Part shown: piece by piece, positions 55,347-64,000 of the stretch
Numbering within the stretch: the stretch's first letter is position 1
Layout: every line of letters begins with the position of its first letter
Assembly (NCBI GenBank): GCA_017935345.1
Contig: JAGBHU010000044.1
Location: 186,001 to 250,000, forward strand
Reading direction: 5' to 3'
Source of the DNA: Coprococcus sp.
GTDB lineage: Bacteria; Bacillota; Clostridia; Lachnospirales; Lachnospiraceae
DNA length: 64,000 nucleotides
The notes under the pieces: model-generated
What the model was told of the DNA's origin: nothing
The model's input: the letters and a program-made list of their open reading frames with translations, nothing else
Database searches by the model: none
Position numbers and translations under genes: made by a program

Positions 55347-57248
55347 TTATATATCCAGAACAGCATCCATGCTGTGATTCTCTATATATTCTCTTCGTGG
55401 TGCTACCTCTGTTCCCATAAGCGTCTGTGTCAGCTGATTTGCCTCTATACGGCTGTTAATTGACACCTGCTTCAACAATCTCGTCTCCGGATTCATGGTC
55501 GTTTCATAGAGCTGGTCAGCATCCATTTCTCCAAGTCCCTTGTAACGCTGTATCGTAAACTTACTTGTATGTGTTTTACGATATTTTGCCAGCTCATCAT
55601 CTGAATACAGATATTTGATATTCTTTCCCTCCCCGACTCTGTAGAGCGGCGGAATGGCAATATAAATATGTCCCTCATTAATTAAATCCGGGAAGAATCT
55701 GTAAAAGAAGGTTAACAGTAACGTTGCTATATGTGCTCCATCCACATCCGCATCCGTCATAATAATGATTTTGTCATAATTCAGCTTTGATATATCAAAA
55801 TCATTTCCATATCCCTGCATAAAGCCACAGCCGAATGCATTGATAAGTGCCTTTATTTCGGCATTTTCAAGAACCTTTGTTACAGGCTTCTTTTCTACAT
55901 TCAGTATCTTACCCCGAAGCGGCAGTATCGCCTGATATTTCCTGTTTCTGGCGGTCTTTGCCGAGCCGCCCGCAGAATCACCCTCTACTATGAAGATTTC
56001 ACATTTAGAGGCATCATTTGACTCCTGCTTTGCAAGCTTGCCGTTTCCTTCAAAGGAAAATTTATTGATATTTATCTTGGATTTCTCAAGTGCCTTGCGC
56101 TTCGATAATGCCACGGCTCTGTCTGCGATGTCCTTTAGCACCTCATAATTTCTGTCAAAATAAACCGTGAGCTGTTCCTTTACGATATCGTCAACAGCCT
56201 TTGTAACATCAGTATTAGACAATTTTGTCTTTGTCTGCCCCTCAAACTGTGGGTCAGGATGCTTTATGGAAATAATAGCCTGCATACCGGAACGGATATC
56301 CGCACCACTGAGATTTGTATCCTTCTCTTTCAGAAGTCCCAGTTCATTTCTGGCATAGTTATTGATAAGCTTTGCAAATCCTGACTTAAATCCTGTTACA
56401 TGCGTACCTCCCTCAGGGTTTGTAATATTATTGGTAAAACCGATAATATTCTCCTCGCCATCCTCTGTCATCAAAAATACGATATCAGCTTCTATTCCAT
56501 CCTTCTCTCCCGATATGGCAACAACAGGTGAAGTATGTGTCAGACCTTCCGATATATCCTTTACAAATGCCGAAAGTCCTCCCGGCTGATGAAATACAAT
56601 CGGCTCCTGCCCGTCTCTCTTGTTATGAAATGTTATCGTCAGCTCAGGATTGAGATAAGCCGTTTCCTTGATACGTTGTTTTATGGCATCTGCCTTAAAT
56701 TTAACCGTTTCAAATATGGTATCATCAGGATATAACGTAACGGTTGTTCCCGTCCTCTTCTCTCTAAGCTTCGTCTTTGGCAGCAGACCATCCACCAGCT
56801 CGGTAACGGGAACACCATACTCATACTCATCATGGTGGAGATATCCGTCTTTTGCAACATCGACAATCAGCTTTTTGGATAGTGCATTTACAACAGCAGA
56901 ACCAACACCATGAAGTCCGCCGCTTATTTTGTAGGTAGTGCTGTTAAACTTACCGCCTGCGTGAAGAACCGTATAAACAACACGTTCTGCCGGAATTCCC
57001 TCCGTCTCATGTATATCTACCGGAACACCTCGTCCGTCATCTGATACCGTTGCAGAGCCATCCTCATTGATACTGACAAATATATTGTTGCAATAACCCG
57101 CCAAATGCTCATCAACAGAGTTATCGATAAGCTCCTGTATCAAATGATTCAGACCGCTTCTTCCTGTATTACCGATATACATACCCGGTCTGAGTCTTAC
57201 AGGCTCAAGCCCCTTTAATACTTCAATATTTTTTGCACTATATGACAT
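55347..57248 (-). CDS. parE: DNA topoisomerase IV subunit B
   Basis: The 633-residue protein has the GHKL ATPase site (ELIDNSVDEHLAG, DDGRGVPVDIH, GGLHGVGSAVVNALS) and the TOPRIM motifs EGDSAGGSA and MTDADVDGAHI. LKGLEPVRLRPGMYIG has Pro-Val, as in ParE, where GyrB usually has Ala-Val. It forms topoisomerase IV with ParC. The gene begins the parE-parC-hisH-hisF string. Confidence 0.9.
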   Translation of the reverse strand: MSYSAKNIEVLKGLEPVRLRPGMYIGNTGRSGLNHLIQELIDNSVDEHLAGYCNNIFVSINEDGSATVSDDGRGVPVDIHETEGIPAERVVYTVLHAGGKFNSTTYKISGGLHGVGSAVVNALSKKLIVDVAKDGYLHHDEYEYGVPVTELVDGLLPKTKLREKRTGTTVTLYPDDTIFETVKFKADAIKQRIKETAYLNPELTITFHNKRDGQEPIVFHQPGGLSAFVKDISEGLTHTSPVVAISGEKDGIEADIVFLMTEDGEENIIGFTNNITNPEGGTHVTGFKSGFAKLINNYARNELGLLKEKDTNLSGADIRSGMQAIISIKHPDPQFEGQTKTKLSNTDVTKAVDDIVKEQLTVYFDRNYEVLKDIADRAVALSKRKALEKSKININKFSFEGNGKLAKQESNDASKCEIFIVEGDSAGGSAKTARNRKYQAILPLRGKILNVEKKPVTKVLENAEIKALINAFGCGFMQGYGNDFDISKLNYDKIIIMTDADVDGAHIATLLLTFFYRFFPDLINEGHIYIAIPPLYRVGEGKNIKYLYSDDELAKYRKTHTSKFTIQRYKGLGEMDADQLYETTMNPETRLLKQVSINSRIEANQLTQTLMGTEVAPRREYIENHSMDAVLDI

Positions 57249-57320
57249 CGTATTTCTCCATTCTCAAATATAGTTAATATTTTTACTTTATATGAATTTT
57301 ATTCATGTACCATAAAGTAA

Positions 57321-57363
57321 CAAAAAGAAACCTTTAAAATTATATCTTAAAAGTTTCTTTTTG
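57321..57363 (-). terminator. terminator of the two-component operon
   Basis: CAAAAAGAAAC (57321-57331) and GTTTCTTTTTG (57353-57363) form an 11-bp stem. On the minus strand it ends in a T-run, 20 bp after the histidine kinase stop codon. Confidence 0.75.
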
Positions 57364-57383
57364 AAAACAATTATTTTATCTTT

Positions 57384-58982
57384 TCATTTCCGGGTCAAAT
57401 CTCTACTATAAGACAATCGCTCTCCGGTAGTGCTGCTATCCTCTAACGACTCTATCATATCAAGGTCAAAATAGAATACCACACCATCCTCAACATTATA
57501 AACACCATACATTTTATTATGAGCCTGCATGGAAGCTGCTACTATGGATAATCCTATACCGCTTCCGCCATATTCCCTTGTTCTTGCCTTATCCACCTTG
57601 TAGAATTTGATAAATACTTTATCCAGCTCCGAAATAGGAATCGTCGGACCTTCATCATAGACAAACACTCTGATATTTCCTGTAATGGTTCCTATTGATG
57701 GAATATGATACGGCTCTTTATATTCCGAACGGGCTGTCCAGACCTTAACCTTTCCGCCTTTTTTGCAGTAATGCAGTGCGTTTGTCAGATAATTTGTAAA
57801 TACCTCTTCTATCATAAACTCATCAGCATATACAAATAAAGGCTCACTCTCATCATAGATGACATTGGTGTCATTTTGCTCTATGAGTATCGTGGAAGAA
57901 TCGATAACATTCTTCATCAGTGCATTGATATCAAATATCTCAGGATTGATTTTATTATTTCCAAATTCTATCTCATTTAAATCAAGCAGCTGCTTTACCA
58001 GCTTGTTCATTTTTGCAGACTCGTCCATAATGACATCACAATAGAAATTTTTACTTTCTTCATCATCATTAATGTTATCACGAAGTCCCTCTGCATATCC
58101 CTGTATCAGTGCAATCGGTGTTTTCAATTCATGCGATACATGAGACAAAAATTCCTTTCTCATTTCATCAATCATTATCTTTTCATCGATATCCATCTTC
58201 AATCTTGAATTTGCCTCTTGCAGCTCACTTAAGGTATTTTTTAATCGGAACGAAAGCTCATTCATATAGGTTGCCAATTCACCGATTTCGTCATTTGATG
58301 GATTTTCAACCTTTGCTTCAAAGTCCAGCTTTGACATACGGGCTGCCACATTTGTAAGCTTTTTGATAGGACGGGCAAATATATTACTAAAAAAATACAT
58401 CAGAATACAGAATATGACTGCAACTGCTACAAGCACGATAAAGAAAAATTTTATCGTCGTTCTGATGGTTGCATCCGTTCTTGATACAGATGTTCTGATA
58501 ATAATGACAAATCCGTTATCTAAAAATCCAACGACATCAAAATAACTGGAATTTGTATTGTTATCCTTTGTAATCTGAATATTATAGTTTCTATGATGCT
58601 CTATTTCTTCACTGTATATCCGGGAATTTTTTGCATTTGCATTCTGACTTATCCCCAAAAACTCCGCAATAAATTCAAGATTCTCAAATACCGTTGACTC
58701 TTCATTTACCGATGTATATATCTTGTTATGAATATCATCAACAATGTATATCATCGCATCTGCTTCATTTGACACATCTGTTGTCAGCGTTTTTTCATCA
58801 TAGTTCTTTTTATTGCTAAACTCTCTATTACATGAATTATATGTAGTTATCAGTTTATTTTTAATATCATTGTAATAATATCTCTTTATAAACAGCACAG
58901 AGAGTATGCATGATAATACAATCATAAATGCTATAATCGCCATCAGACACAGTGTAATTTTAGTCTTTATCGAGCCTTTCAT
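57384..58982 (-). CDS. membrane sensor histidine kinase
   Basis: The 532-residue protein has two membrane segments (~10-32 and ~178-200) flanking a ~145-residue extracellular sensor domain, then HAMP, a HisKA domain with His284 (HVSHELKTPIAL) and an HATPase domain with N-box (NYLTNALHY), YDEGP and GGSGIGLSIV. It pairs with the response regulator just upstream, whose end it overlaps by 23 bp. The start at 58982 is placed six bases after GAGG; a preceding ATG is possible. The signal is unknown. Confidence 0.9.
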   Translation of the reverse strand: MKGSIKTKITLCLMAIIAFMIVLSCILSVLFIKRYYYNDIKNKLITTYNSCNREFSNKKNYDEKTLTTDVSNEADAMIYIVDDIHNKIYTSVNEESTVFENLEFIAEFLGISQNANAKNSRIYSEEIEHHRNYNIQITKDNNTNSSYFDVVGFLDNGFVIIIRTSVSRTDATIRTTIKFFFIVLVAVAVIFCILMYFFSNIFARPIKKLTNVAARMSKLDFEAKVENPSNDEIGELATYMNELSFRLKNTLSELQEANSRLKMDIDEKIMIDEMRKEFLSHVSHELKTPIALIQGYAEGLRDNINDDEESKNFYCDVIMDESAKMNKLVKQLLDLNEIEFGNNKINPEIFDINALMKNVIDSSTILIEQNDTNVIYDESEPLFVYADEFMIEEVFTNYLTNALHYCKKGGKVKVWTARSEYKEPYHIPSIGTITGNIRVFVYDEGPTIPISELDKVFIKFYKVDKARTREYGGSGIGLSIVAASMQAHNKMYGVYNVEDGVVFYFDLDMIESLEDSSTTGERLSYSRDLTRK

Positions 58983-59658
58983 CATCCACCTCAAATTTGT
59001 AACCCATACCCCAGACAGTCTTAATATAATCACCCTTGCTGCCCAGCTTGCTTCTCAGTTTCTTAACATGGGTATCGATTGTTCGGGCATCCCCAAAATA
59101 ATCATAATTCCATACATTATTTAAAATCTTTTCTCTTGAAAGTGCCACACCTTTGTTCACAATGAAATATTGAAGCAGCTCAAACTCTTTAAAGCTTAAC
59201 TCTACAGATTTGCCATCCACACTCACAAGATGCGCTGTCAAATCCATATTGATACCTCCGGCGCTTAATTGATCCTCAAGCAATGCATCTGAAGTTCTGC
59301 GAAGTATTGCTGATACCCTTGCTACCAGTATTTTAGGACTAAACGGCTTGGTTATATATTCATCAATACCAAGCTCAAATCCAAGGAGCTCGTCCCTCTC
59401 ATCAGATTTAGCCGTAAGCATAATAACAGGAACCTGTGAATACTTCCTGATCTCTTTACAGGTCTCCCAACCATCCATTTTAGGCATCATGATATCCAAA
59501 ATAATAAGAGAAATATCCTTATTATTCATAAAAATGTCGAGTGCTTCTTCTCCGTCGCCGGCTTCGAGAACAACATATCCCTCTTTTACCATAAAATCCT
59601 TTACAAGCTTTCGCATCCTGCTTTCATCATCTACAACAAGTATTTTTATATTATCCAT
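58960..59658 (-). CDS. OmpR/PhoB-type response regulator
   Basis: The 232-residue protein has a receiver domain with phospho-acceptor Asp55 (LIILDIMMPKMDG) and a winged-helix DNA-binding domain (ILNNVWNYDYFGDARTIDTH, ~180-199). It is the partner of the overlapping histidine kinase. It lies 88 bp downstream of the lipoprotein gene with a weak terminator between. Targets are unknown. Confidence 0.93.
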   Translation of the reverse strand: MDNIKILVVDDESRMRKLVKDFMVKEGYVVLEAGDGEEALDIFMNNKDISLIILDIMMPKMDGWETCKEIRKYSQVPVIMLTAKSDERDELLGFELGIDEYITKPFSPKILVARVSAILRRTSDALLEDQLSAGGINMDLTAHLVSVDGKSVELSFKEFELLQYFIVNKGVALSREKILNNVWNYDYFGDARTIDTHVKKLRSKLGSKGDYIKTVWGMGYKFEVDDERLDKD

Positions 59659-59735
59659 AAAATTCTCCTATCCAACTTATTTCGTATATAGAAAATATAG
59701 CAATAAGATATGAAATAAATGTGAATAATAATAAA

Positions 59736-59757
59736 AAACAGTTACATTATTCTGTTT
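59736..59757 (-). terminator. short terminator after the lipoprotein gene
   Basis: AAACAG and CTGTTT form a 6-bp stem overlapping the lipoprotein stop codon, followed on the minus strand by TTTATTATTATT. It is a weak terminator. Confidence 0.5.
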
Positions 59758-60337
59758 CCGCCCCCGCTGCCTCTGTATCTGAATCCTTCTCTGACGAATC
59801 ATCATTCTTGGAAGCTGTTATATTACTGTTATTTTTAATTGTTATATTGTTTTCAGATGCCAGTTTTTCCACGGCAGTCAGATATTCCGCATATTTCCCC
59901 TCAGCCTGTTCAAGAAGCGCTGCCGCCTCATTCTGATAATCTGCATCCTCTTCCTTTAATGCCTCTGCCACCTGCCGAAGTGCCTGAAGCTGATAATCCA
60001 TTGAGCTGTAATAAAGCTCCTTTATGGCAAGAACTTCATCAAACTCAACCTCAATGGCTTCAACACTTGTCATAAACTCTTCATATTTTGGAATAATCGT
60101 ATTTTCAAGGTCTGCAAGAAGTGCTGCGGTATCAACTTCGCTTTCACCTGTAAAATATCCGTTATACGTATTCATTGCCTCTATTTCTTTCTTCTCCTCA
60201 TCAGGAATCTCTGTTCCTACCAGCTCTATCAAATCATCTTTAACACTCTTTTGCTCATCATTCTTTTCCTTACCGCATGCTGTAAAGGATGCAAGTGCAA
60301 CTATCATTGCAGTAAATAATAATATCTTACGTTTCAT
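59747..60337 (-). CDS. putative lipoprotein, helical
   Basis: The 196-residue protein has a lipoprotein signal peptide with lipobox (ASFTAC; Cys21 is lipidated), a helical acidic domain (~45-165) and a Ser/Asp/Glu-rich tail. The function is not recognised. It takes the place after trmD where rplS is found in many bacteria. It is 15 bp downstream of trmD, so probably in the same operon. Confidence 0.75.
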   Translation of the reverse strand: MKRKILLFTAMIVALASFTACGKEKNDEQKSVKDDLIELVGTEIPDEEKKEIEAMNTYNGYFTGESEVDTAALLADLENTIIPKYEEFMTSVEAIEVEFDEVLAIKELYYSSMDYQLQALRQVAEALKEEDADYQNEAAALLEQAEGKYAEYLTAVEKLASENNITIKNNSNITASKNDDSSEKDSDTEAAGAETE

Positions 60338-60352
60338 CTTTCATTCTCCTCT

Positions 60353-61078
60353 TTATTTTTTCTTTCTTTTTGTATCGGCATGGGCCTTTACATATTCCTC
60401 ATACATATCGGGTCTGCGTTCTTTTGTTCGCATAATCGACTGCTCCAGACGCCATGCTTCAATGTTTTTATGATGTCCTGAAAGTAACACCTCAGGTACT
60501 TCCATTCCCATAAAATTTGCCGGTCTGGTATATTGCGGATATTCCAGCAGATTGTCATGGAATGTCTCTATTTCCGCACTATCATCATTATTCAGCACTC
60601 CCGGAACAAGTCTGGATACAGCATCAATAATTGCCATAGCCGGAAGTTCTCCTCCCGTCAATACAAAATCACCGATTGACATATAATCATCTACTATCAT
60701 ATCCAAAACACGCTCGTCTATACCTTCATAATGACCGCACAGCAAAATAATATCATCAAGCTTAGCCAGCTCGCCTGCTATCTTCTGATGAAAGGTTCTG
60801 CCCTGTGGTGTCATATAAATAACCACCGGCTTTCGCCCTATCTTCTCACAGACATATTGGTATGCCCGATACACCGGCTCTGCCTGCATAACCATACCTG
60901 CTCCGCCGCCATATGGATAGTCATCTACATGGCCATGCTTATCATTTGTAAAATCTCTTATATTGATTGCCTCGATATGAAGCAGTCCGGCTTCGATTGC
61001 CCTGCCTGTTATACTGGTTTTTAATCCATCCATAACCATATCCGGAAATAATGTCAGCACATAAAAATTCATAATCAA
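60353..61078 (-). CDS. trmD: tRNA (guanine-37-N1)-methyltransferase
   Basis: The 241-residue protein is a SPOUT-class enzyme with the trefoil-knot motifs YPYGGGAGMVMQ, LLCGHYEGIDERV and SIGDFVLTGGELPAM. It methylates G37 next to the anticodon with SAM and prevents frameshifting. Its ATG overlaps the end of rimM by 4 bp. Confidence 0.97.
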   Translation of the reverse strand: MIMNFYVLTLFPDMVMDGLKTSITGRAIEAGLLHIEAINIRDFTNDKHGHVDDYPYGGGAGMVMQAEPVYRAYQYVCEKIGRKPVVIYMTPQGRTFHQKIAGELAKLDDIILLCGHYEGIDERVLDMIVDDYMSIGDFVLTGGELPAMAIIDAVSRLVPGVLNNDDSAEIETFHDNLLEYPQYTRPANFMGMEVPEVLLSGHHKNIEAWRLEQSIMRTKERRPDMYEEYVKAHADTKRKKK

Positions 61079-61587
61079 TCTGCCTCTACCATATCAAAAT
61101 CTTTTACCTTAACCCGCTTATTTTCAGTATCTATTTCATATACAAATTCCTTTACAACAGGAATCAGTTTCTCATCGCCGTTTTCCTTCTTCACAACAAA
61201 TACATGATTTGCAGGAGTTTCCAAAACATCAGCAAGGATTCCCATATAATGATCATTCTGGTCAAAAACCGCTGCATCGATAACATCACATATGAAAAAC
61301 TCCCCGTCTGAAAGTGTTACGGCATCTTCCCTATTCACCAATATGTCATACTGCCTGAACTTTTCTACAGCATTTATCGTATCGTATTCCTTAAATTTCA
61401 GAATAACCATATTTTTCATAAATTTACACGAAATACAATTTACCTCAAGTGTTTCCTTTCCATTCGTCAGGAAACATTTTTTAAGATTTTTAAATCTGTT
61501 TATATCATCTGTTGTAGGAAAAACCTTAAGTTCACCTTTTATTCCGTGAGTTGTGGTTACAACTCCTACACGTAATCTGTCTTCCAT
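61075..61587 (-). CDS. rimM: ribosome maturation factor RimM
   Basis: The 170-residue protein has the RimM N-terminal barrel (RVGVVTTTHGIKGELKVFPTTDD) and the PRC-barrel domain (CDVIDAAVFDQNDHYMG). It helps 30S assembly near S19. I use the ATG at 61587 after AGGGGAGAACAAT. That ribosome site is part of an inverted repeat (see the regulatory feature). A longer in-frame start upstream would read through both hairpins. Confidence 0.93.
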   Translation of the reverse strand: MEDRLRVGVVTTTHGIKGELKVFPTTDDINRFKNLKKCFLTNGKETLEVNCISCKFMKNMVILKFKEYDTINAVEKFRQYDILVNREDAVTLSDGEFFICDVIDAAVFDQNDHYMGILADVLETPANHVFVVKKENGDEKLIPVVKEFVYEIDTENKRVKVKDFDMVEAD

Positions 61588-61593
61588 ATTGTT

Positions 61594-61634
61594 CTCCCCT
61601 GCATAATAACATACAGGGGAGTGTATCACTCCCC
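61594..61634 (-). promoter_or_regulatory. two competing hairpins covering the rimM ribosome site
   Basis: CTCCCCTG (61594-61601) and CAGGGGAG (61614-61621) form a perfect 8-bp stem that hides the rimM Shine-Dalgarno sequence. GGGGAGTG (61616-61623) and CACTCCCC (61627-61634) form another perfect 8-bp stem using the same middle segment. Only one can form at a time. Confidence 0.5.
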
Positions 61635-61652
61635 CGCATAAGATCTTTGTAT

Positions 61653-61880
61653 TTATTTAATATCTACAATTACCTTTTTATCACCCTTTGAAGCAGCTGC
61701 TTTTACAACTGTACGGATGGATTTTGCAATTCTGCCTTGCTTACCAATAACTTTGCCCATATCCTCAGGCGCAACGGTAAGCTCGATTTTTACGATATCA
61801 TCTTCTTCAGTTTCTGTAACATTTATTTGCTCAGGATGATCTACTAGGGATTTTGCAATGATTTCTACTAAATCTTTCAT
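61653..61880 (-). CDS. khpA: KH-domain RNA-binding protein KhpA
   Basis: The 75-residue protein is one KH domain with the GKQG loop (GKVIGKQGRIAKSIRTVVKAA). KhpA binds small and messenger RNAs with KhpB in Gram-positive bacteria. I start at 61880, nine bases after GGGAGG. It lies between rpsP and rimM as in other Firmicutes. Confidence 0.94.
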   Translation of the reverse strand: MKDLVEIIAKSLVDHPEQINVTETEEDDIVKIELTVAPEDMGKVIGKQGRIAKSIRTVVKAAASKGDKKVIVDIK

Positions 61881-61901
61881 TTTAATACCTCCCAAGTAAT
61901 A

Positions 61902-62147
61902 TTATTTCTCTATACCTGCCTGCTTAAATAACTTAGCAACTGTTTCAGTTGGCTGTGCACCTGTAGCAAGCCACTTCTTTGCAGCCTCTTCATCAATCTT
62001 AACGACTGAAGGCTCCTGATTTGGATCGTAAGTACCGATTTCCTCGATAAATCTACCATCTCTTGGTGATCTTGAATCTGCTACAATTACTCTGTAGAAA
62101 GGATGTTTCTTATAACCCATTCTTCTTAATCTGATTTTTACTGCCAT
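61902..62147 (-). CDS. rpsP: 30S ribosomal protein S16
   Basis: The 81-residue protein begins [19 protein letters not shown] and has the [20 protein letters not shown] signature. S16 is an assembly protein of the 30S body. It has a good ribosome site and follows ffh after an attenuator-like hairpin. Confidence 0.98.
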   Translation of the reverse strand: MAVKIRLRRMGYKKHPFYRVIVADSRSPRDGRFIEEIGTYDPNQEPSVVKIDEEAAKKWLATGAQPTETVAKLFKQAGIEK

Positions 62148-62178
62148 TTTATTTGTTCCTCCTAAAAATATAAATTGT

Positions 62179-62201
62179 CGCAGCTGTTTATGACAGCTAC
62201 G
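62179..62201 (-). terminator. attenuator-like hairpin between ffh and rpsP
   Basis: CGCAGCTGT (62179-62187) and ACAGCTACG (62193-62201) form a 9-bp stem with one mismatch. On the minus strand a T-rich stretch follows before the rpsP ribosome site, so it may partly end ffh transcription. Confidence 0.5.
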
Positions 62202-62203
62202 TG

Positions 62204-63547
62204 TTATCTTAAGCCAAACGGCAATTTGAAACCGCCCCGCTTCTTTCCACCCATCATACCCGACATCTGTTTCATCATTTTCTTAGACTGCTCAAACTGT
62301 TTCAGAAAACGATTTACTTCTGCAATCTGTACGCCGGCACCGTCTGCGATACGCTTCTTACGCGAAGGCGTTATGCTGTCCTGTAAGCTTCGCTCGCGTG
62401 GTGTCATAGACTGTATAATAGCCTTTGGTGTTTTCGCTGCGTTTTCATCTATTTCAACATTCTTCATCTGACTGGACATCCCCGGCATCATAGCCAGCAA
62501 ATCCTGTATACCGCCCATCTTGTCAAGCTGGGCCATCTGATCAAGAAAATCATTGAAATCAAAAGTTGCTTTTCGGAACTTCTGTTCCATCTCTTTTGCT
62601 TTCTCTTCATCTATGGCATTTTGTGCCTTCTCAATAAGGGATTCTACATCACCCATACCAAGGATACGGCTTGCCATGCGGTCAGGATAAAAAGGCTCCA
62701 AATCCGTAAGCTTTTCACCCATACCTGAATATAAAATAGGCTTTCCTGTAACTGCCTTTATGGAAAGTGCAGCACCACCTCTGGTATCACCGTCAAGCTT
62801 CGTCAGGATAACACCGTCTATTCCTATTCTATCATTAAATGAAGTTGCAACATTTACGGCATCCTGACCTGTCATGGAATCAACCGTAAGGATTGTATAT
62901 GCAACATCAATATTTGCTTTAATATCAGCCAGCTCCGTCATCATATCTTCATCTACATGAAGTCGTCCCGCTGTATCTAAAAACACAAGATTGATATTAT
63001 TTTTTGCCGCATGTAAAAGTGCCGCTTTTGCAATATCAAGTGGTTTATGGCTGTCTCCCATTGCAAATACGGGAACACCAACCTTTTCGCCGTTTATCTG
63101 AAGCTGTTTTATTGCCGCAGGTCTGTATACGTCACAGGCAACAAGAAGCGGTTTCTTACCTTTATTCTTGTACTGATACGCAAGCTTAGCAACTGTAGTA
63201 GTCTTACCGGCACCCTGAAGACCGCACATCATTATAACGGTAATCTCATTGGAAGGACGAAGCTTAAGCTCTGTTATCTCTGAGCCCATCAGCTTATCCA
63301 TCTCTTCCTTTACGATCTTTATAACCATGTGTCCCGGATTCAGTCCCTTAAGAACCTCCTCACCGACTGCCCTTTCACTGACTGACTTGATAAATGATTT
63401 TACTACTTTGAAGTTAACATCTGCCTCAAGCAATGCTCTTTTAACTTCTTTCATAGCTTCCTTTACGTCATCTTCAGTTAAGACACCCTTGCTTCTAAGC
63501 TTTTTAAATACATTCTGCAGCTTCTCTGACAAACTGTCAAATGCCAT
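62204..63547 (-). CDS. ffh: signal recognition particle protein Ffh (SRP54)
   Basis: The 447-residue protein has the N domain, the GTPase domain with G1 ([15 protein letters not shown]), DTAGRLHVD and [10 protein letters not shown], and a Met-rich M domain ([17 protein letters not shown]) that binds 4.5S RNA and signal sequences. It targets nascent membrane proteins to the translocon. It follows ylxM by 96 bp. Confidence 0.98.
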   Translation of the reverse strand: MAFDSLSEKLQNVFKKLRSKGVLTEDDVKEAMKEVKRALLEADVNFKVVKSFIKSVSERAVGEEVLKGLNPGHMVIKIVKEEMDKLMGSEITELKLRPSNEITVIMMCGLQGAGKTTTVAKLAYQYKNKGKKPLLVACDVYRPAAIKQLQINGEKVGVPVFAMGDSHKPLDIAKAALLHAAKNNINLVFLDTAGRLHVDEDMMTELADIKANIDVAYTILTVDSMTGQDAVNVATSFNDRIGIDGVILTKLDGDTRGGAALSIKAVTGKPILYSGMGEKLTDLEPFYPDRMASRILGMGDVESLIEKAQNAIDEEKAKEMEQKFRKATFDFNDFLDQMAQLDKMGGIQDLLAMMPGMSSQMKNVEIDENAAKTPKAIIQSMTPRERSLQDSITPSRKKRIADGAGVQIAEVNRFLKQFEQSKKMMKQMSGMMGGKKRGGFKLPFGLR

Positions 63548-63643
63548 GAATATCTCCCTTTCTACGGATATAGCAACCTATATCATGTTCTACTCTGTCA
63601 AAAAACTACCATGCCTTCAATATATCAAACTCCATTATCTTTA

Positions 63644-64000
63644 TCAGAAGTCATCGAGAATTGAATCGCTATATGCTTCTATCTCTTCTATCTTTTTATT
63701 AAGATTTTCATCTGAATTGATACTTTTAAGCTGATTGGCACATTCTTTAATCTTCTTTACCTGTTCTTTGGCTCTAAGGAATTTATCTACAAGTTTAAGC
63801 TTATCTTCGTATTCCTCCAGTTTTTTATCACAGCGTTTAATCATATCAAAAACGCCCTGTCTGCTTATGTTGTTCATTTTGGCGATTTCTGAATAAGACA
63901 AGTCATTGTTTACCACCTCTTCATATATGCTCTTCTGATGTTCTGTAAGCAGTTCACCATAAAAATCATATAACATTGACTGTCTGACTATCTTCTCCAA
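63644..64000 (-). CDS. ylxM: YlxM/UPF0122 family helix-turn-helix protein
   Basis: The 118-codon frame reaches the right window edge. It encodes the YlxM pattern: LYDFYGELLTEHQKSIYEEV and a sigma-like helix-turn-helix (YSEIAKMNNISRQGVFDMIKRC, split over ~38-59), followed by a coiled C-terminus. YlxM modulates the SRP pathway and is always next to ffh. The codon at the edge is TTG and may be the start; an upstream start outside the window is possible. Confidence 0.88.
   Translation of the reverse strand: MEKIVRQSMLYDFYGELLTEHQKSIYEEVVNNDLSYSEIAKMNNISRQGVFDMIKRCDKKLEEYEDKLKLVDKFLRAKEQVKKIKECANQLKSINSDENLNKKIEEIEAYSDSILDDF

Overview
The window is a 64-kb piece of a low-GC Firmicute chromosome, most likely from the Clostridia (Lachnospiraceae-like). 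The evidence is the AT-rich intergenic DNA, Clostridia-type gene order (ylxM-ffh-rpsP-khpA-rimM-trmD, rpmB|asp23-fakA-recG, rsmD-coaD, rny next to recA-recX) and a set of sporulation genes: an alpha/beta small acid-soluble spore protein, GerW/YtfJ, YlbJ and a SpoIIM-like protein. Carbohydrate genes (a GH94 disaccharide phosphorylase and a membrane-anchored GH5 cellulase with a CBM2-like module) suggest use of plant beta-glucans. The species cannot be fixed from the sequence alone.

Layout. 1-8.4 kb: FtsK/SpoIIIE translocase (cut by the left edge), uppP, tepA, the GH94 phosphorylase, then rpsO and pnp with structured leaders. 8.4-12.1 kb: an OFA-family transporter interrupted by one in-frame TAG, chorismate synthase, and a formate/nitrite channel. 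12.1-18 kb: xerD, a spoIIM-like gene, an ADP-ribose pyrophosphatase, RNase Y, recX and recA (with a LexA box). 18-24.3 kb: tmcAL, ylbJ, a coiled-coil protein, coaD, rsmD, the cellulase and the spore protein. 24.3-32.4 kb: a MoxR/DUF58/membrane-protein cluster, recG, fakA, asp23, rpmB. 32.4-38.9 kb: gerW, DUF2953, several unknown proteins, a rhomboid-like membrane protein, a membrane-bound XRE regulator and a double-LysM protein. 39-43.3 kb: a giant 1405-residue activase of the 2-hydroxyacyl-CoA dehydratase type.

43.4-51 kb is the accessory region and the most interesting part. A 1116-residue secreted protein (signal peptide, beta-helix-like region, acidic linker, calcium-binding TSP3 repeats, VWA domain, DUF3289-like C-terminus) overlaps by 4 bp a small membrane-anchored protein. 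Downstream, on the same strand, follows a tandem array that repeats the same two-part unit: a fragment of the big protein's C-terminal tip, then another paralogue of the small protein. I count five full-length small paralogues, two decayed ones and four orphan tips. The tip stop and the partner start overlap as ATGA or GTGA in every unit. This is the architecture of polymorphic toxin/immunity loci. The toxin and immunity roles are inference; the repeated units are directly visible.

51.5-64 kb: hisF-hisH, topoisomerase IV (parC, parE), a two-component system, a lipoprotein, and the trmD-rimM-khpA-rpsP-ffh-ylxM operon running off the right edge. Several intergenic regions carry long inverted repeats (18.1, 22.3, 31.9, 43.3 and 51.5 kb); at least three of these are clearly related in sequence. 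No tRNA, rRNA, CRISPR array, transposase or prophage was seen.
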